Shown here: positions 44,618 through 52,612 of the stretch, piece by piece | Layout: every line of letters begins with the position of its first letter | Numbering within the stretch: the first letter of the stretch is position 1 | Source: CAZPUI01 sp964415525 | Lineage (GTDB): Bacteria; Acidobacteriota; Holophagae; Holophagales; Holophagaceae | Length of the DNA stretch: 64,000 nucleotides | Assembly (NCBI GenBank): GCA_964415525.1 | Contig: CAYQAS010000005.1 | Span: 11,017-75,016 of the forward strand | Direction of reading: 5' to 3' | Notes under the pieces: generated by a model | Databases searched by the model: none | The model's input: only the letters and a program-made list of their open reading frames with translations | What the model was told of the DNA's origin: nothing | Translations under genes and position numbers: made by a program

Positions 44618-46267
44618 TCACGCCAGTCCGAAGTCCGACGTCTCCAGTTCCTTTTTGATCATCGCCATGAAGAGATCGGCGGTGGCGCCGTCGATGAGGC
44701 GGTGGTCGAAGCTCAGGGTGCTGAACATGATGGAGCGGATGGCGATGCTGTCGTTGCCGTCAACATCCGTCAGCACCACGGGGCGCTTGGTGATGGCGCC
44801 CATGGCCTGGATGGCCACCTGGGGCTGGTTGATGACGGGCATGCCGAACAGGTCGCCGAAGCTGCCGGGATTGGTCAGGGTGAAGGTGCCACCCTGGATC
44901 TCCTCGGGCTTCAGCTGCTTGGCGCGAGCGCGGGCAGCGAGACCGTTCAGAGCACGGGCGAGGCCCCCCAGGTTGAGCTGATCGGCGTTCTTGATGACGG
45001 GAACGATGAGACCCCAGTCCAGTGACACGGCCACCCCGAGGTTCACATCCAGCTTGGTGACGATGTTGTCGCCGTCGATGGAGGCGTTCACCACCGGGAA
45101 GGCCCGCAGGGCCTTGGTCACCGCCGCCATCACGAAGGGCATGAAGCTCAGCTTGGTGCTGTAAGCCGTTTCGAAAGCCGCACGGTGCTTTGCACGCAGC
45201 TTCGCCACGTTCGTCATGTCGATCTCGAACACCGTGTAGGTGTGCGCACTCGTGCGCTTCGACGCGATCATGTTTTCCGAGATGAGCTTGCGCATGCGGC
45301 TCATGGGCTCGACCGTGACGCGCTTCCCTGGCAGGCTTGCGGGCACAGAGGGCGGCGGAAGGGAAACGGGTTTGGCAAGCACCGGTGCAGAGGCCACATG
45401 AGGCAACACAGGCTTGGAAGGTGCCGGTGCCGCGAGATACGCCTCCATATCCGTCTTGGTCACGCGCCCATGCATGCCGGAGCCCGACACGGTGCGCAGA
45501 TCCACCCCATGGGCCTCTGCCATGCGACGGACCAAGGGGCTTGACTTGGATTTAAGGCGCGATTCCAGCGAGTCATCGTCCNNNNNNNNNNGGGTGGGGG
45601 CACTGTTGTGTTGCGGCGGGATCATGTTGTCCGGGATGAGCTTGGGCATGGGGCTCAGGGGCTCGATGGTGACCCGCTCGCCGGGCAGGCTGACAGGCAC
45701 GGCAGCCGGCGGCAGTGGGACAGGCTTGGAAGGCGCGACCGCAGCGACTGGAGCTGGGACTGCAGCGGCTGGCTTGGGAGCCGCCAGATAGGTCTCCATG
45801 TCCGCCTTGGTCACGCGCCCGTGAATGCCCGAACCAGGCACGGTGCGGAGATCCACGGCATGAGCCTCCGCCATACGACGCACCAGGGGACTCGACTTGG
45901 ACTTGAGCCGCGATTCGAGGGAGTCATCATCCGCGGCAGGCGCTGCCGCAGCAGGCGCTGCTGAAACGGGGGCCTGATCCGCCTCGACGGACGCGGCAGC
46001 GGGGACAGGCGCACCCGCGGGCTTCTCGTTCGCGTCCCCAATGCGGGCCACGATGCTGCCGACCGGCACGGTCTGGTTCTCCGGCACGAGGATTTCCAGC
46101 AGGACACCGGCGATGGGCGCGGGAATCTCCGCATCCACCTTGTCCGTGGAGATCTCGAACAGGGTCTCGTCCTTGCCGATGCTCTCTCCCACGGCCCGGA
46201 GCCACTTGAGCACCGTGGCTTCCGCAATGGATTCGCCCATCTGGGGCATGACGACGTCAAAGGACAT
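44618..46267 (-). CDS. 2-oxo acid dehydrogenase E2 (dihydrolipoyl succinyl-/acyltransferase), probably an assembly chimera
   Basis: Component that moves acyl groups from a 2-oxo acid dehydrogenase to CoA; next to TCA genes in the window, OdhB/SucB is likely. It has a lipoyl domain (Lys43 in STDKVDAE), an Ala/Pro linker, then an E3-binding domain twice: copy A (SSPLVRRMAEAHAVDLRTVPGSGIHG) and copy B (the same with HGVDLRTVSGSGMHG). Between them is a broken start of the catalytic domain and a 10-N gap. The catalytic domain after copy B is complete (DHRLIDGATADLF). Two contigs that overlap but differ were probably joined; the real gene should have one E3-binding domain. GGAGG precedes the ATG at 46267. 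Confidence 0.85.
   Translation of the reverse strand: MSFDVVMPQMGESIAEATVLKWLRAVGESIGKDETLFEISTDKVDAEIPAPIAGVLLEILVPENQTVPVGSIVARIGDANEKPAGAPVPAAASVEADQAPVSAAPAAAAPAADDDSLESRLKSKSSPLVRRMAEAHAVDLRTVPGSGIHGRVTKADMETYLAAPKPAAAVPAPVAAVAPSKPVPLPPAAVPVSLPGERVTIEPLSPMPKLIPDNMIPPQHNSAPTXXXXDDDSLESRLKSKSSPLVRRMAEAHGVDLRTVSGSGMHGRVTKTDMEAYLAAPAPSKPVLPHVASAPVLAKPVSLPPPSVPASLPGKRVTVEPMSRMRKLISENMIASKRTSAHTYTVFEIDMTNVAKLRAKHRAAFETAYSTKLSFMPFVMAAVTKALRAFPVVNASIDGDNIVTKLDVNLGVAVSLDWGLIVPVIKNADQLNLGGLARALNGLAARARAKQLKPEEIQGGTFTLTNPGSFGDLFGMPVINQPQVAIQAMGAITKRPVVLTDVDGNDSIAIRSIMFSTLSFDHRLIDGATADLFMAMIKKELETSDFGLA
45582..45591. other. Assembly gap of 10 N inside the E2 gene
   Basis: Ten N bases. The sequence on the high-coordinate side (45592-45660) is enriched in G relative to the homologous copy at 45230-45310, as if base quality fell toward a contig end. 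Confidence 0.98.
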
Positions 46268-46302
46268 GACACCTCCGCGTGGCCCCACACCTCGGGAGCG
46301 CG

Positions 46303-47742
46303 CTAGAAATGTGGTGCCTGCAAGTGGTGGTCCGTGACCTGCTGGAAGGCATGAGCAACCTCCAGCAGTCGCACATCCTCCAACGGCCTGCCCATGAGCT
46401 GGAGTCCCACGGGCAGGTGGTCTGCGAAACCTGCTGGCACGGAGATCGCCGGCAGGGCCGCCAGGGCCGCCGTGACCGTGTAGATGTCCGCGAGGTACAT
46501 CGCCAGGGGATCTTCCAGCTTCGCGCCAAGGGGGAAGGCCACATCTGGCGCCACCGGCGTTGCCAGGATGTCCACGGTCTCGAAGGCCCGCGCGAAATCC
46601 TGGGCGATGAGGGCGCGCGCGCGCTGCGCCCGATCATAGAAGGCGTCGTAGTAGCCCCTGGAGAGCCCGAAGGCGCCCAATAGGATGCGGCGCTTGGCCT
46701 CCACGCCGAAGCCCTGCTCCCGGGTCTCGCTGATGGTGCCGTGGAGCCCGTCCCCGTCCTTGCGCGCACCGAAGCGCATGCCATCGAAGCGGCTGAGGTT
46801 GCTGCTCACCTCCGCCGTGTTGAGGAGGTAGTAGACGTCGATCGCGTACCGCGTGTGGGGCAACGAAACTTCCACCAGCTCCGCCCCCTGCCCTTCAAGC
46901 GCCCGCAGCGCCTGATCGAGCACCTCACGCACGCCTGCGGAGAGGCCTTCCGCGAAATATTCCTTCGGGAGGCCGATGCGCAGCCCACGCAAGGAGGCAG
47001 GCTGAAGGTCCCCCAGTCGCTCGACGCCAGGCAAATCACAACTGGTGGCGTCCTGGGGATCGAGCCCCGCCATGACGGAAAGCCCCGCTGCCACACCCGC
47101 CGCGCTCCAGGCGATGGGACCGACCTGATCCAGGCTGGAGGCCATGGCGGTGACACCGAACCGACTCAGGACGCCGTAGGTCGGCCGGAAGCCCGTGATG
47201 CCGCAGAAGGAGGCCGGCAGGCGCACGCTGCCCCCGGTGTCGGATCCCAGGGCGAAGGGCGCGTAACCGGCCGCCACGGACACGGCAGAGCCGCTGCTAG
47301 AGCCGCCGGGCACCCGCGTGATGTCCCACGGATTGCGTGCGGGACCGAAGGCGCTGTGCTCGCCGCTGGAGCCCATGGCGAACTCGTCCATGTTGGCCTT
47401 GGCCACAGGCACGGCCCCCGCCGCCAAGAGGCGTGCGACCACGGTGGCATCGAAGGGCGAGACATAGCCTCGCGTGATTCGGCTCCCGTTGGACACCGGC
47501 GTGCCCTTCCATGCGAGATTGTCCTTGAGCACCACCGGGAGTCCCAGCATGGGCGTGCGTTCACCATTTCGGAGGCGCGCATCCGCCGCGTCCGCCGCCG
47601 CCAGGGTCAGGTCCACTTGACGGTGGACGATGGCATTCAGGCTTCCATCCCGCGCCGCCATGCGATCGAGGCAGTGATGCGCCAGGAAGCGCGCCGAGAG
47701 ATCCCCCGCGTCCAGTCCCTCGCGCCAGTTCATGCCGTCCAT
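46303..47742 (-). CDS. gatA: Glutamyl-tRNA(Gln)/aspartyl-tRNA(Asn) amidotransferase subunit A
   Basis: 479 residues of the amidase-signature family; GatA frees ammonia from glutamine for mischarged tRNA in the GatCAB complex. The Ser-cisSer-Lys triad is present: Lys in LPVVLKDN, the Ser-rich GGSSSGSA and the nucleophile in SDTGGSVRLPA. The phrase FRPTYGVLSRFG is typical of GatA. GGGAGG lies 7 bases before the ATG. The upstream side is a 100-N gap that may hold gatC. Its stop is about 35 bases from the E2 gene start on the same strand. Confidence 0.94.
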   Translation of the reverse strand: MDGMNWREGLDAGDLSARFLAHHCLDRMAARDGSLNAIVHRQVDLTLAAADAADARLRNGERTPMLGLPVVLKDNLAWKGTPVSNGSRITRGYVSPFDATVVARLLAAGAVPVAKANMDEFAMGSSGEHSAFGPARNPWDITRVPGGSSSGSAVSVAAGYAPFALGSDTGGSVRLPASFCGITGFRPTYGVLSRFGVTAMASSLDQVGPIAWSAAGVAAGLSVMAGLDPQDATSCDLPGVERLGDLQPASLRGLRIGLPKEYFAEGLSAGVREVLDQALRALEGQGAELVEVSLPHTRYAIDVYYLLNTAEVSSNLSRFDGMRFGARKDGDGLHGTISETREQGFGVEAKRRILLGAFGLSRGYYDAFYDRAQRARALIAQDFARAFETVDILATPVAPDVAFPLGAKLEDPLAMYLADIYTVTAALAALPAISVPAGFADHLPVGLQLMGRPLEDVRLLEVAHAFQQVTDHHLQAPHF

Positions 47743-47761
47743 CCCCAGACCTCCCAGGTTC

Positions 47762-47861
47762 NNNNNNNNNNNNNNNNNNNNNNNNNNNNNNNNNNNNNNN
47801 NNNNNNNNNNNNNNNNNNNNNNNNNNNNNNNNNNNNNNNNNNNNNNNNNNNNNNNNNNNNN
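47762..47861. other. Assembly gap of 100 N
   Basis: One hundred N bases, a scaffold join of unknown true size. It cuts off the 5' end of elbB and separates it from the divergent gatA. Confidence 0.98.
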
Positions 47862-48524
47862 GTGGCAGTGATCCTGGCCGGCAGTGGCCATGTCGATGGC
47901 GCGGAGATCCGCGAGGCGGTGCTCACACTGCTGGCTCTGGACCAACACGGCGCCACCTTCGAATGCCTCGCGCCGGATGCCCCCCAGCACGATGTCATCA
48001 ACCATGTCACGGGGAAGGAAGTCGCTGGCGTCAGCCGCAACATTCGAGAAGAGGCCGCCCGTATCGCACGGGTGAAGCAGTGCGGCGACTTGGCTCAGGC
48101 CGATCCCACGACCTTCGACGCCCTGATCGTGCCCGGGGGCTTCGGCGTGGCGAAGAACCTCTGCACTTTCGCATTCAAGGGCCCTGACGGCGAGGTACGA
48201 CCCGATGTGGCAGCCTTCGTCCGCGCTTTCTTCGACGCCAGGAAACCCGTGGGCGCCATCTGCATCGCCCCCGCCCTGGTCGCCCTCGTCCTCAAGTCCG
48301 CGGGGCTTTCCGCGAGACTCACCCTCGGCAACAGCGAAGGCGTGGCGGGCGCCATGAAGACCCTCGGCCAACAGCACATCTCCACCCCCAGCGCCCGGGA
48401 GGTGGTGATCGACGAATCCCTCAAGCTCGTGACGTCCCCGGCCTACATGTTCGACGACGCCCGTCTCGCGGATGTCTTCGTGGGCATCGAGCGCTGTGTG
48501 GCGGAAGTGCTGAAGCGGATCTAG
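47862..48524 (+). CDS. elbB: Glyoxalase ElbB/ES1-family protein, 5' end in the gap
   Basis: 220 visible residues of the DJ-1/PfpI superfamily, ElbB/Es1 branch: VAVILAGSGHVDGAEIREAVLTL at the start, DALIVPGGFGVAKNLC, and the nucleophile Cys in GAICIAPAL. Members have glyoxalase activity and have been linked to isoprenoid synthesis in E. coli. The first visible codon follows the N gap directly; known proteins have a few more residues, so the true start is in the gap. Its 3' end overlaps the convergent IspH-UbiA gene by 4 bases, another isoprenoid gene. Confidence 0.9.
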   Translation: MAVILAGSGHVDGAEIREAVLTLLALDQHGATFECLAPDAPQHDVINHVTGKEVAGVSRNIREEAARIARVKQCGDLAQADPTTFDALIVPGGFGVAKNLCTFAFKGPDGEVRPDVAAFVRAFFDARKPVGAICIAPALVALVLKSAGLSARLTLGNSEGVAGAMKTLGQQHISTPSAREVVIDESLKLVTSPAYMFDDARLADVFVGIERCVAEVLKRI

Positions 48525-50236
48525 ATCAGCGCCACCAACCCGGCGATGAAGAAGGACAGCTCCAAGGGGGGCTGGAAGCGGCTGTGCCCGACACTGAAGC
48601 GCTCGTGATAGAGCCACCAGTGGAGGGGCGGATAGGCGGCGGCCAGCAGCAGGACGACCGCAGCCAGCATCTCGCGCAGCGCAAATGCCTGTAATCCACT
48701 CGCCAGCACCAGGAACGCCGCGACCCCGAGGAAGGCCATCATCACGCCCTTGGCGGCCCGGCGGCCGATGAGAATCGGGAGCGTTTCCAGGCCCAGGATG
48801 CGGTCGTTCTGCATATCCCGCAGGTTGTGAATCGTGGTGCGGGCGAAGGCCAGGGCCGCGGTAAAGACCACTGCAGCCCAGGCACGCAGGTCCCAGGAGT
48901 GCCCCGCATCCAGCACCGGGAGCACCACGAGCACCAGGGCCAGCGCAACGGCCACGAGCAGTTCCTTCGAGCCGGGAATGCTCTGGAAGGAGAAGCTCAC
49001 GGAGCCAAAGACCATCTTGCGAGAGTAGAGCAACCCCGCCACGGAAGCACCCGCCATGGTCACGAAGGCCCAGAGCCCGAGCATCGCCGAAACGCTTAGT
49101 GCCAGAGCAAGGCTCGCGGTGCCGATGGCGAGAAGGAATGGACGATGCCGCGACAGGAAACGGGCCTCCGCGGGTCCCTTGACGGAAACAGAGGCAGGAT
49201 TCAGATAGGGCGCCAGGAGATACATCGCCAGGACATAACCGATGGCAGCGAGGGCCGGCAGGACGCGGAAGGAGAGCCCCAGCCAGTGCAGGATGCCAAA
49301 CGAGGTGGCACCCGCGCCCAGGGCCAGCAGCAGCGGCGTTCCCAGCACTTCGCGGTAGACGCGCCCCGCCACTCCGGGTCCCTTGCCGTGTTGCTCAAGC
49401 ACATCCACGACCTCTTCCACCAGCCAAGTCGGGGTGCTCGCGCCCGCCAGGACACCCAGGGTCTCGTCGCCCCGAAATTTCGTCATGTCCAGTTCTGCGG
49501 CGGTCTCGATGTACTGCACCGGTCTGCCGCGCCGTTCCGCCAGTTCGACCAGGTGGCGCGTGTTGGCACTGTTGCGACCACCGACCACCACGACGGCATC
49601 CACCGCAGCGGTGATCCGCTCCGCCTCGCCCTGCCGCGTCCAGGTGTCGGCGCAGATGGTGTTCTCGATGATGCAGTCCTCGCTGCGGGTGCGGATGTAA
49701 TCGCTGATGGTGTCGAAGTCCTCCAGCGTGAAGGTGGTCTGGGCTACCACCAGCACCTTTTTTAGCTGCTCATCCGTAAGGGCTTTCGCCTCCTCCAGAT
49801 TTGCCACGATGACAGAGCCATGTTCCGCAAAGCTGCGGTGCGCCACGCTCTCCGCATGACCGTTCAAGCCGAGAATGACGGTGAAGTAACCCTTGGGACT
49901 CCAACGCTTGATTCGGCTATGGACCTTGGCCACTTCGGGACAGGTCGCGTTCACGATCTCGAGCTTGCCTTGCTTGGCGCGCTCCTTCAGCCCCCGCAGG
50001 TCCTGAATGGGAATGCCGTGGGCACGGATGACCACGGTGCCGTCCCGCACGGCTGCCGGGTTCTCCGCGGCGGAGACCCCCCGCTTGCCGATCAACTCCA
50101 GCGCCTGGGGATTGTGGATCAGCGGCCCCAGGGTCTGCACATGCCCATCGCCGCGCGCGCTGGCTTCCAGCACCGCGTCCATGGCCCTTCGCACGCCCCA
50201 GCAGAATCCCGCCGTCTTCGCCAGCACCACCTTCAT
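48521..50236 (-). CDS. ispH: IspH (HMBPP reductase) fused to a UbiA-like membrane domain
   Basis: 571 residues. Residues 1-290 are IspH, the iron-sulfur enzyme that makes IPP and DMAPP in the last step of the MEP pathway; the three cluster Cys are Cys12 (GFCWGV), Cys99 (NATCPE) and Cys195 (NTICADT). Residues about 295-571 have 7-9 hydrophobic helices like UbiA prenyltransferases, with the second Asp motif HNLRDMQNDRILGLETLP (about 469-486). The first UbiA motif (NxxxDxxxD) is not seen at its place near residue 345, where the sequence reads NPASVSVKGPAEARF. So the domain may not transfer prenyl groups and could be an anchor. GGAG lies 6 bases before the ATG. Confidence 0.9.
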   Translation of the reverse strand: MKVVLAKTAGFCWGVRRAMDAVLEASARGDGHVQTLGPLIHNPQALELIGKRGVSAAENPAAVRDGTVVIRAHGIPIQDLRGLKERAKQGKLEIVNATCPEVAKVHSRIKRWSPKGYFTVILGLNGHAESVAHRSFAEHGSVIVANLEEAKALTDEQLKKVLVVAQTTFTLEDFDTISDYIRTRSEDCIIENTICADTWTRQGEAERITAAVDAVVVVGGRNSANTRHLVELAERRGRPVQYIETAAELDMTKFRGDETLGVLAGASTPTWLVEEVVDVLEQHGKGPGVAGRVYREVLGTPLLLALGAGATSFGILHWLGLSFRVLPALAAIGYVLAMYLLAPYLNPASVSVKGPAEARFLSRHRPFLLAIGTASLALALSVSAMLGLWAFVTMAGASVAGLLYSRKMVFGSVSFSFQSIPGSKELLVAVALALVLVVLPVLDAGHSWDLRAWAAVVFTAALAFARTTIHNLRDMQNDRILGLETLPILIGRRAAKGVMMAFLGVAAFLVLASGLQAFALREMLAAVVLLLAAAYPPLHWWLYHERFSVGHSRFQPPLELSFFIAGLVALI

Positions 50237-50395
50237 GGAGACTCCAGAAACTCGACCGTTTCAGTCAACAAGATACCTTGACCCGCATCCGACACCAAAT
50301 CATCCGCCATCCTTGGGATGCCGGTAAAAAGGCTGGCACCAATGGGCGTCTTTTCAGTACCTTGATCCGTTGGTTCTTCTTTGGGTATTTGACCT

Positions 50396-50830
50396 ATGGC
50401 GGCTCCCCTGCTTCCCGTGACTCTCACCTGCAACACGGATCTTCGGTTCATCGACCTGATCCAGGTTGTCGGATCCGAACTGTTGAAGCACATGAGCTTC
50501 AGCCACGAGGATGGCGAGCGGATGTGGCTGGCGATCCAGGAAGGCATCGCCAATGCAATGCGCCATGGGAACAAGCTGGACAAGAAGAAGCTGGTCAAGG
50601 TGACCTTCACCCCCAGCCACCAGCGCATCGAGATCCGCATCGAGGACGAAGGCAAGGGTGTGGATCTGGACAAGATCCCCAATCCGAACCTTCCGGAAAA
50701 CCTGCTTAAGCCCTGCGGTCGTGGCGTCTATTTCATGAAACAAGTCATGGATTCCGTGGAGATGTTCACCACGGAAACGGGTACCGCACTCGTGCTGATG
50801 AAGCACCGGCACGCCCAGGAACCCGCCTGA
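50396..50830 (+). CDS. RsbW/SpoIIAB-like anti-sigma kinase (HATPase)
   Basis: 144 residues, a stand-alone GHKL ATPase of the RsbW type: AIQEGIANAMRHGNK (N box), IEDEGKGVD (G1) and GRGVYFMKQVMD (G2). Such proteins bind a sigma factor and phosphorylate a STAS-domain antagonist. No sigma gene is adjacent; the STAS protein at 4035-4370 is a possible partner. The ATG at 50396 lacks a good ribosome site, but the first residues agree with family starts. Confidence 0.85.
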   Translation: MAAPLLPVTLTCNTDLRFIDLIQVVGSELLKHMSFSHEDGERMWLAIQEGIANAMRHGNKLDKKKLVKVTFTPSHQRIEIRIEDEGKGVDLDKIPNPNLPENLLKPCGRGVYFMKQVMDSVEMFTTETGTALVLMKHRHAQEPA

Positions 50831-50927
50831 TCCTTTTCCCACGCGGCGTTTCGGCTTGGTGTGCGGTGATACCGCGGCTATGCTGGGAGGTCCGGGCCCT
50901 GGTAGCCCACAGGAGTCTCCACCCCAC

Positions 50928-51329
50928 ATGAGCAAGCGCACCTTCGGAAGCCTGGCTGACCTCGCAAAGATCATGGAGGCGGCAGCAGATCCACACTCGA
51001 TGGTCCGCGAGGATCGCCCCACCCCTAAGGCCCTGGCCAAGAAGGCCTCTCCCGAGCGGAAGATCAAGGCCGTCGATCCCAAGCGGAAGGCCTGGTACGA
51101 CCGGCGCCTCCGGGAGCAGGCCGAGAAGGCGGCAGTTGCCGTCGCTCCGACCACTCCCCGTCCCGAAACAACCGCTGCGCCCCAGCCGGATCTGACCCGC
51201 GGGGTTGTGTCCAAGGTGGGTGGAACGCTGCTTCAGGTGCTGGCGGATGCTGGCAAGCCAAAGCAAGGCGAAGACCCAAAGAAGCGGCCTGAAGCTTGGC
51301 GTCGCAAACCCGGCGATCCGATCTTCTAG
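50928..51329 (+). CDS. Small basic protein of unknown function
   Basis: 133 residues, very rich in Lys, Arg, Pro and Ala, with low-complexity segments (KALAKKASPERKIKAVDPKRKAWYDRRL; PTTPRPETTAAPQPD). No family recognised. The high charge suggests a nucleic-acid-binding or disordered protein. The ATG at 50928 follows AGGAG at a rather long 13 bases. It lies 97 bases after the RsbW-like gene on the same strand and ends before a hairpin. Confidence 0.55.
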   Translation: MSKRTFGSLADLAKIMEAAADPHSMVREDRPTPKALAKKASPERKIKAVDPKRKAWYDRRLREQAEKAAVAVAPTTPRPETTAAPQPDLTRGVVSKVGGTLLQVLADAGKPKQGEDPKKRPEAWRRKPGDPIF

Positions 51330-51350
51330 AAACCTTCTCCCAATTCAGAT

Positions 51351-51380
51351 GTGAGCCCGTGTCCTTCGATGCGGGCTCAC
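51351..51380. terminator. Hairpin between convergent genes
   Basis: A perfect 9-bp stem (GTGAGCCCG with CGGGCTCAC) and 12-base loop. The convergent HisF-like gene stop lies within the second arm. Confidence 0.5.
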
Positions 51381-51988
51381 GTGCGTACGCGGAGCCCGGC
51401 ACCCACCAGCAGATCCTTCACAGCTCTGAAGGGAACCGTCGAGCCGGGCTCCCGAATCCAGCCGTCCCCTCCGCTCAAGAGCCAGTCGCCGAGCGAGGGG
51501 AGTTCTTCCCCGTCGGCCCGCATCACGACATGGATGGGCAACCTCGCCAGAGCCTCGGCAACATCGGTATCCATGGATCCCGCATGCGTGGCGATGAGCT
51601 CCCTAAAACCAGCTTCCTGCAGGGCGGTTGCCCGTTCCAACCAGGCCATCGGGTCCGCCCCCAGATGAATCCCCAGGCGAAGGGTTCCCAGGGTTTCTTG
51701 CAAGTGGCGCAGAGCATTCTCGGCCTCGAAGTCCACCACCAGTCGGCTGGCACCTGCTTCGAGCAGACGAATTCCGGCATCTGGCCCCCAGGAACCGAGC
51801 CACACGTTCAAAGGCAGATCCACGTGGCTTCCCAGCAGTCGCACCGCGGCCTCGGCCGCCTCAATATCTGTGCATCCCACAAGACAGAGTTCATCCGCAC
51901 CTTCAAAGGCCAAGCGATTCGCTTGGGCCTCGAGGCTGTCCTGCATCTGAGCTGCATCGAGCCCGCCGATAAGCCGCTTCGTCACCAT
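51377..51988 (-). CDS. HisF-like TIM-barrel protein lacking catalytic residues
   Basis: 203 residues against about 253 in HisF. The HisF pattern is clear at several points: KRLIGGLD (HisF CLD with Asp11 kept), GADELCLVG (GADELVFLD), LPLNVWLG (IPLTVGGG) and RLLEAGASRLVV. But the second catalytic Asp (Asp130 in HisF, in the strand before DAR) reads LGIHLGAD with His108, and the phosphate-binding GGG and SGG loops are lost. The normal reaction, making IGP and AICAR, is improbable. It follows the HisH-like gene by 3 bases, so the two may still form a complex. Last gene of the lpxC-HAD-HisH-HisF row. Confidence 0.75.
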   Translation of the reverse strand: MVTKRLIGGLDAAQMQDSLEAQANRLAFEGADELCLVGCTDIEAAEAAVRLLGSHVDLPLNVWLGSWGPDAGIRLLEAGASRLVVDFEAENALRHLQETLGTLRLGIHLGADPMAWLERATALQEAGFRELIATHAGSMDTDVAEALARLPIHVVMRADGEELPSLGDWLLSGGDGWIREPGSTVPFRAVKDLLVGAGLRVRT

Positions 51989-51991
51989 GAA

Positions 51992-52612
51992 TCACCCTCG
52001 CGATTCCGCCGGAATCATCCCTTGGGCTCGCAGCAGCCGCTGCAACACCAGGCGCCCCATGGCCCCGGACTGCGGCAGGCGGGCCTGGCATCCCATCACT
52101 TTCCCCCGCACGGACAGCACCGCAAAGGGCCTGCCGTGGCGGGCCTCCCAGCAGGTAGAGGCGTCTGATTCCAGGGCGTAGCTATGCTGGAACTGCAACC
52201 AGAGCCCTTCTGGATCGGGTAACGCGCCCAGTACTCGGCATTGCCGCACAGGGCTCCAGCCCAGATGGGGGACCTTCACGCCAGGCCCCAACCGGTGGGC
52301 ATAGCCCGGTAGCAGCCCGAGGCCGCTCTCCCGAGGGGCCTCTTCGCTGCCTTCCGCGAGCAGGTGCATGGCCCCGTCCAGGGCTAGGAAGGGAATGCCA
52401 TCCGAGAGCATTTGAGGCAGCTCTCGCCACCAGCCCGACCGCCTCAGCCATGTACTCGCCTGCTCGAAGGGGATACAGGAGGTCAGCAGGATGCCCCGGA
52501 CAGCGGGAAGATCATGAGGGCGTTCCGCGAGCACATGCGGCAGCCCCAGCCGATCAAGGGCGTGCCCGAGCGGAGTGTAGGACGAGGGATCCAGAACCGG
52601 TAGAACGATCAC
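51992..52612 (-). CDS. HisH-like protein lacking the glutaminase triad
   Basis: 206 residues. It lines up with HisH over its whole length: GLGLLPG, KVPHLGW (HisH KVPHMGW), FQHSYAL (FVHSYY) and the C-terminal GCQ. All three triad positions are changed: the nucleophile Cys of GICLGMQ is Asp79 in LALDGAMH, and the HPE motif near 178-180 reads RLP. It cannot be a normal glutamine amidotransferase. It starts with GTG directly after the HAD gene stop, with no ribosome site of its own, so translation is probably coupled. Confidence 0.78.
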   Translation of the reverse strand: MIVLPVLDPSSYTPLGHALDRLGLPHVLAERPHDLPAVRGILLTSCIPFEQASTWLRRSGWWRELPQMLSDGIPFLALDGAMHLLAEGSEEAPRESGLGLLPGYAHRLGPGVKVPHLGWSPVRQCRVLGALPDPEGLWLQFQHSYALESDASTCWEARHGRPFAVLSVRGKVMGCQARLPQSGAMGRLVLQRLLRAQGMIPAESRG

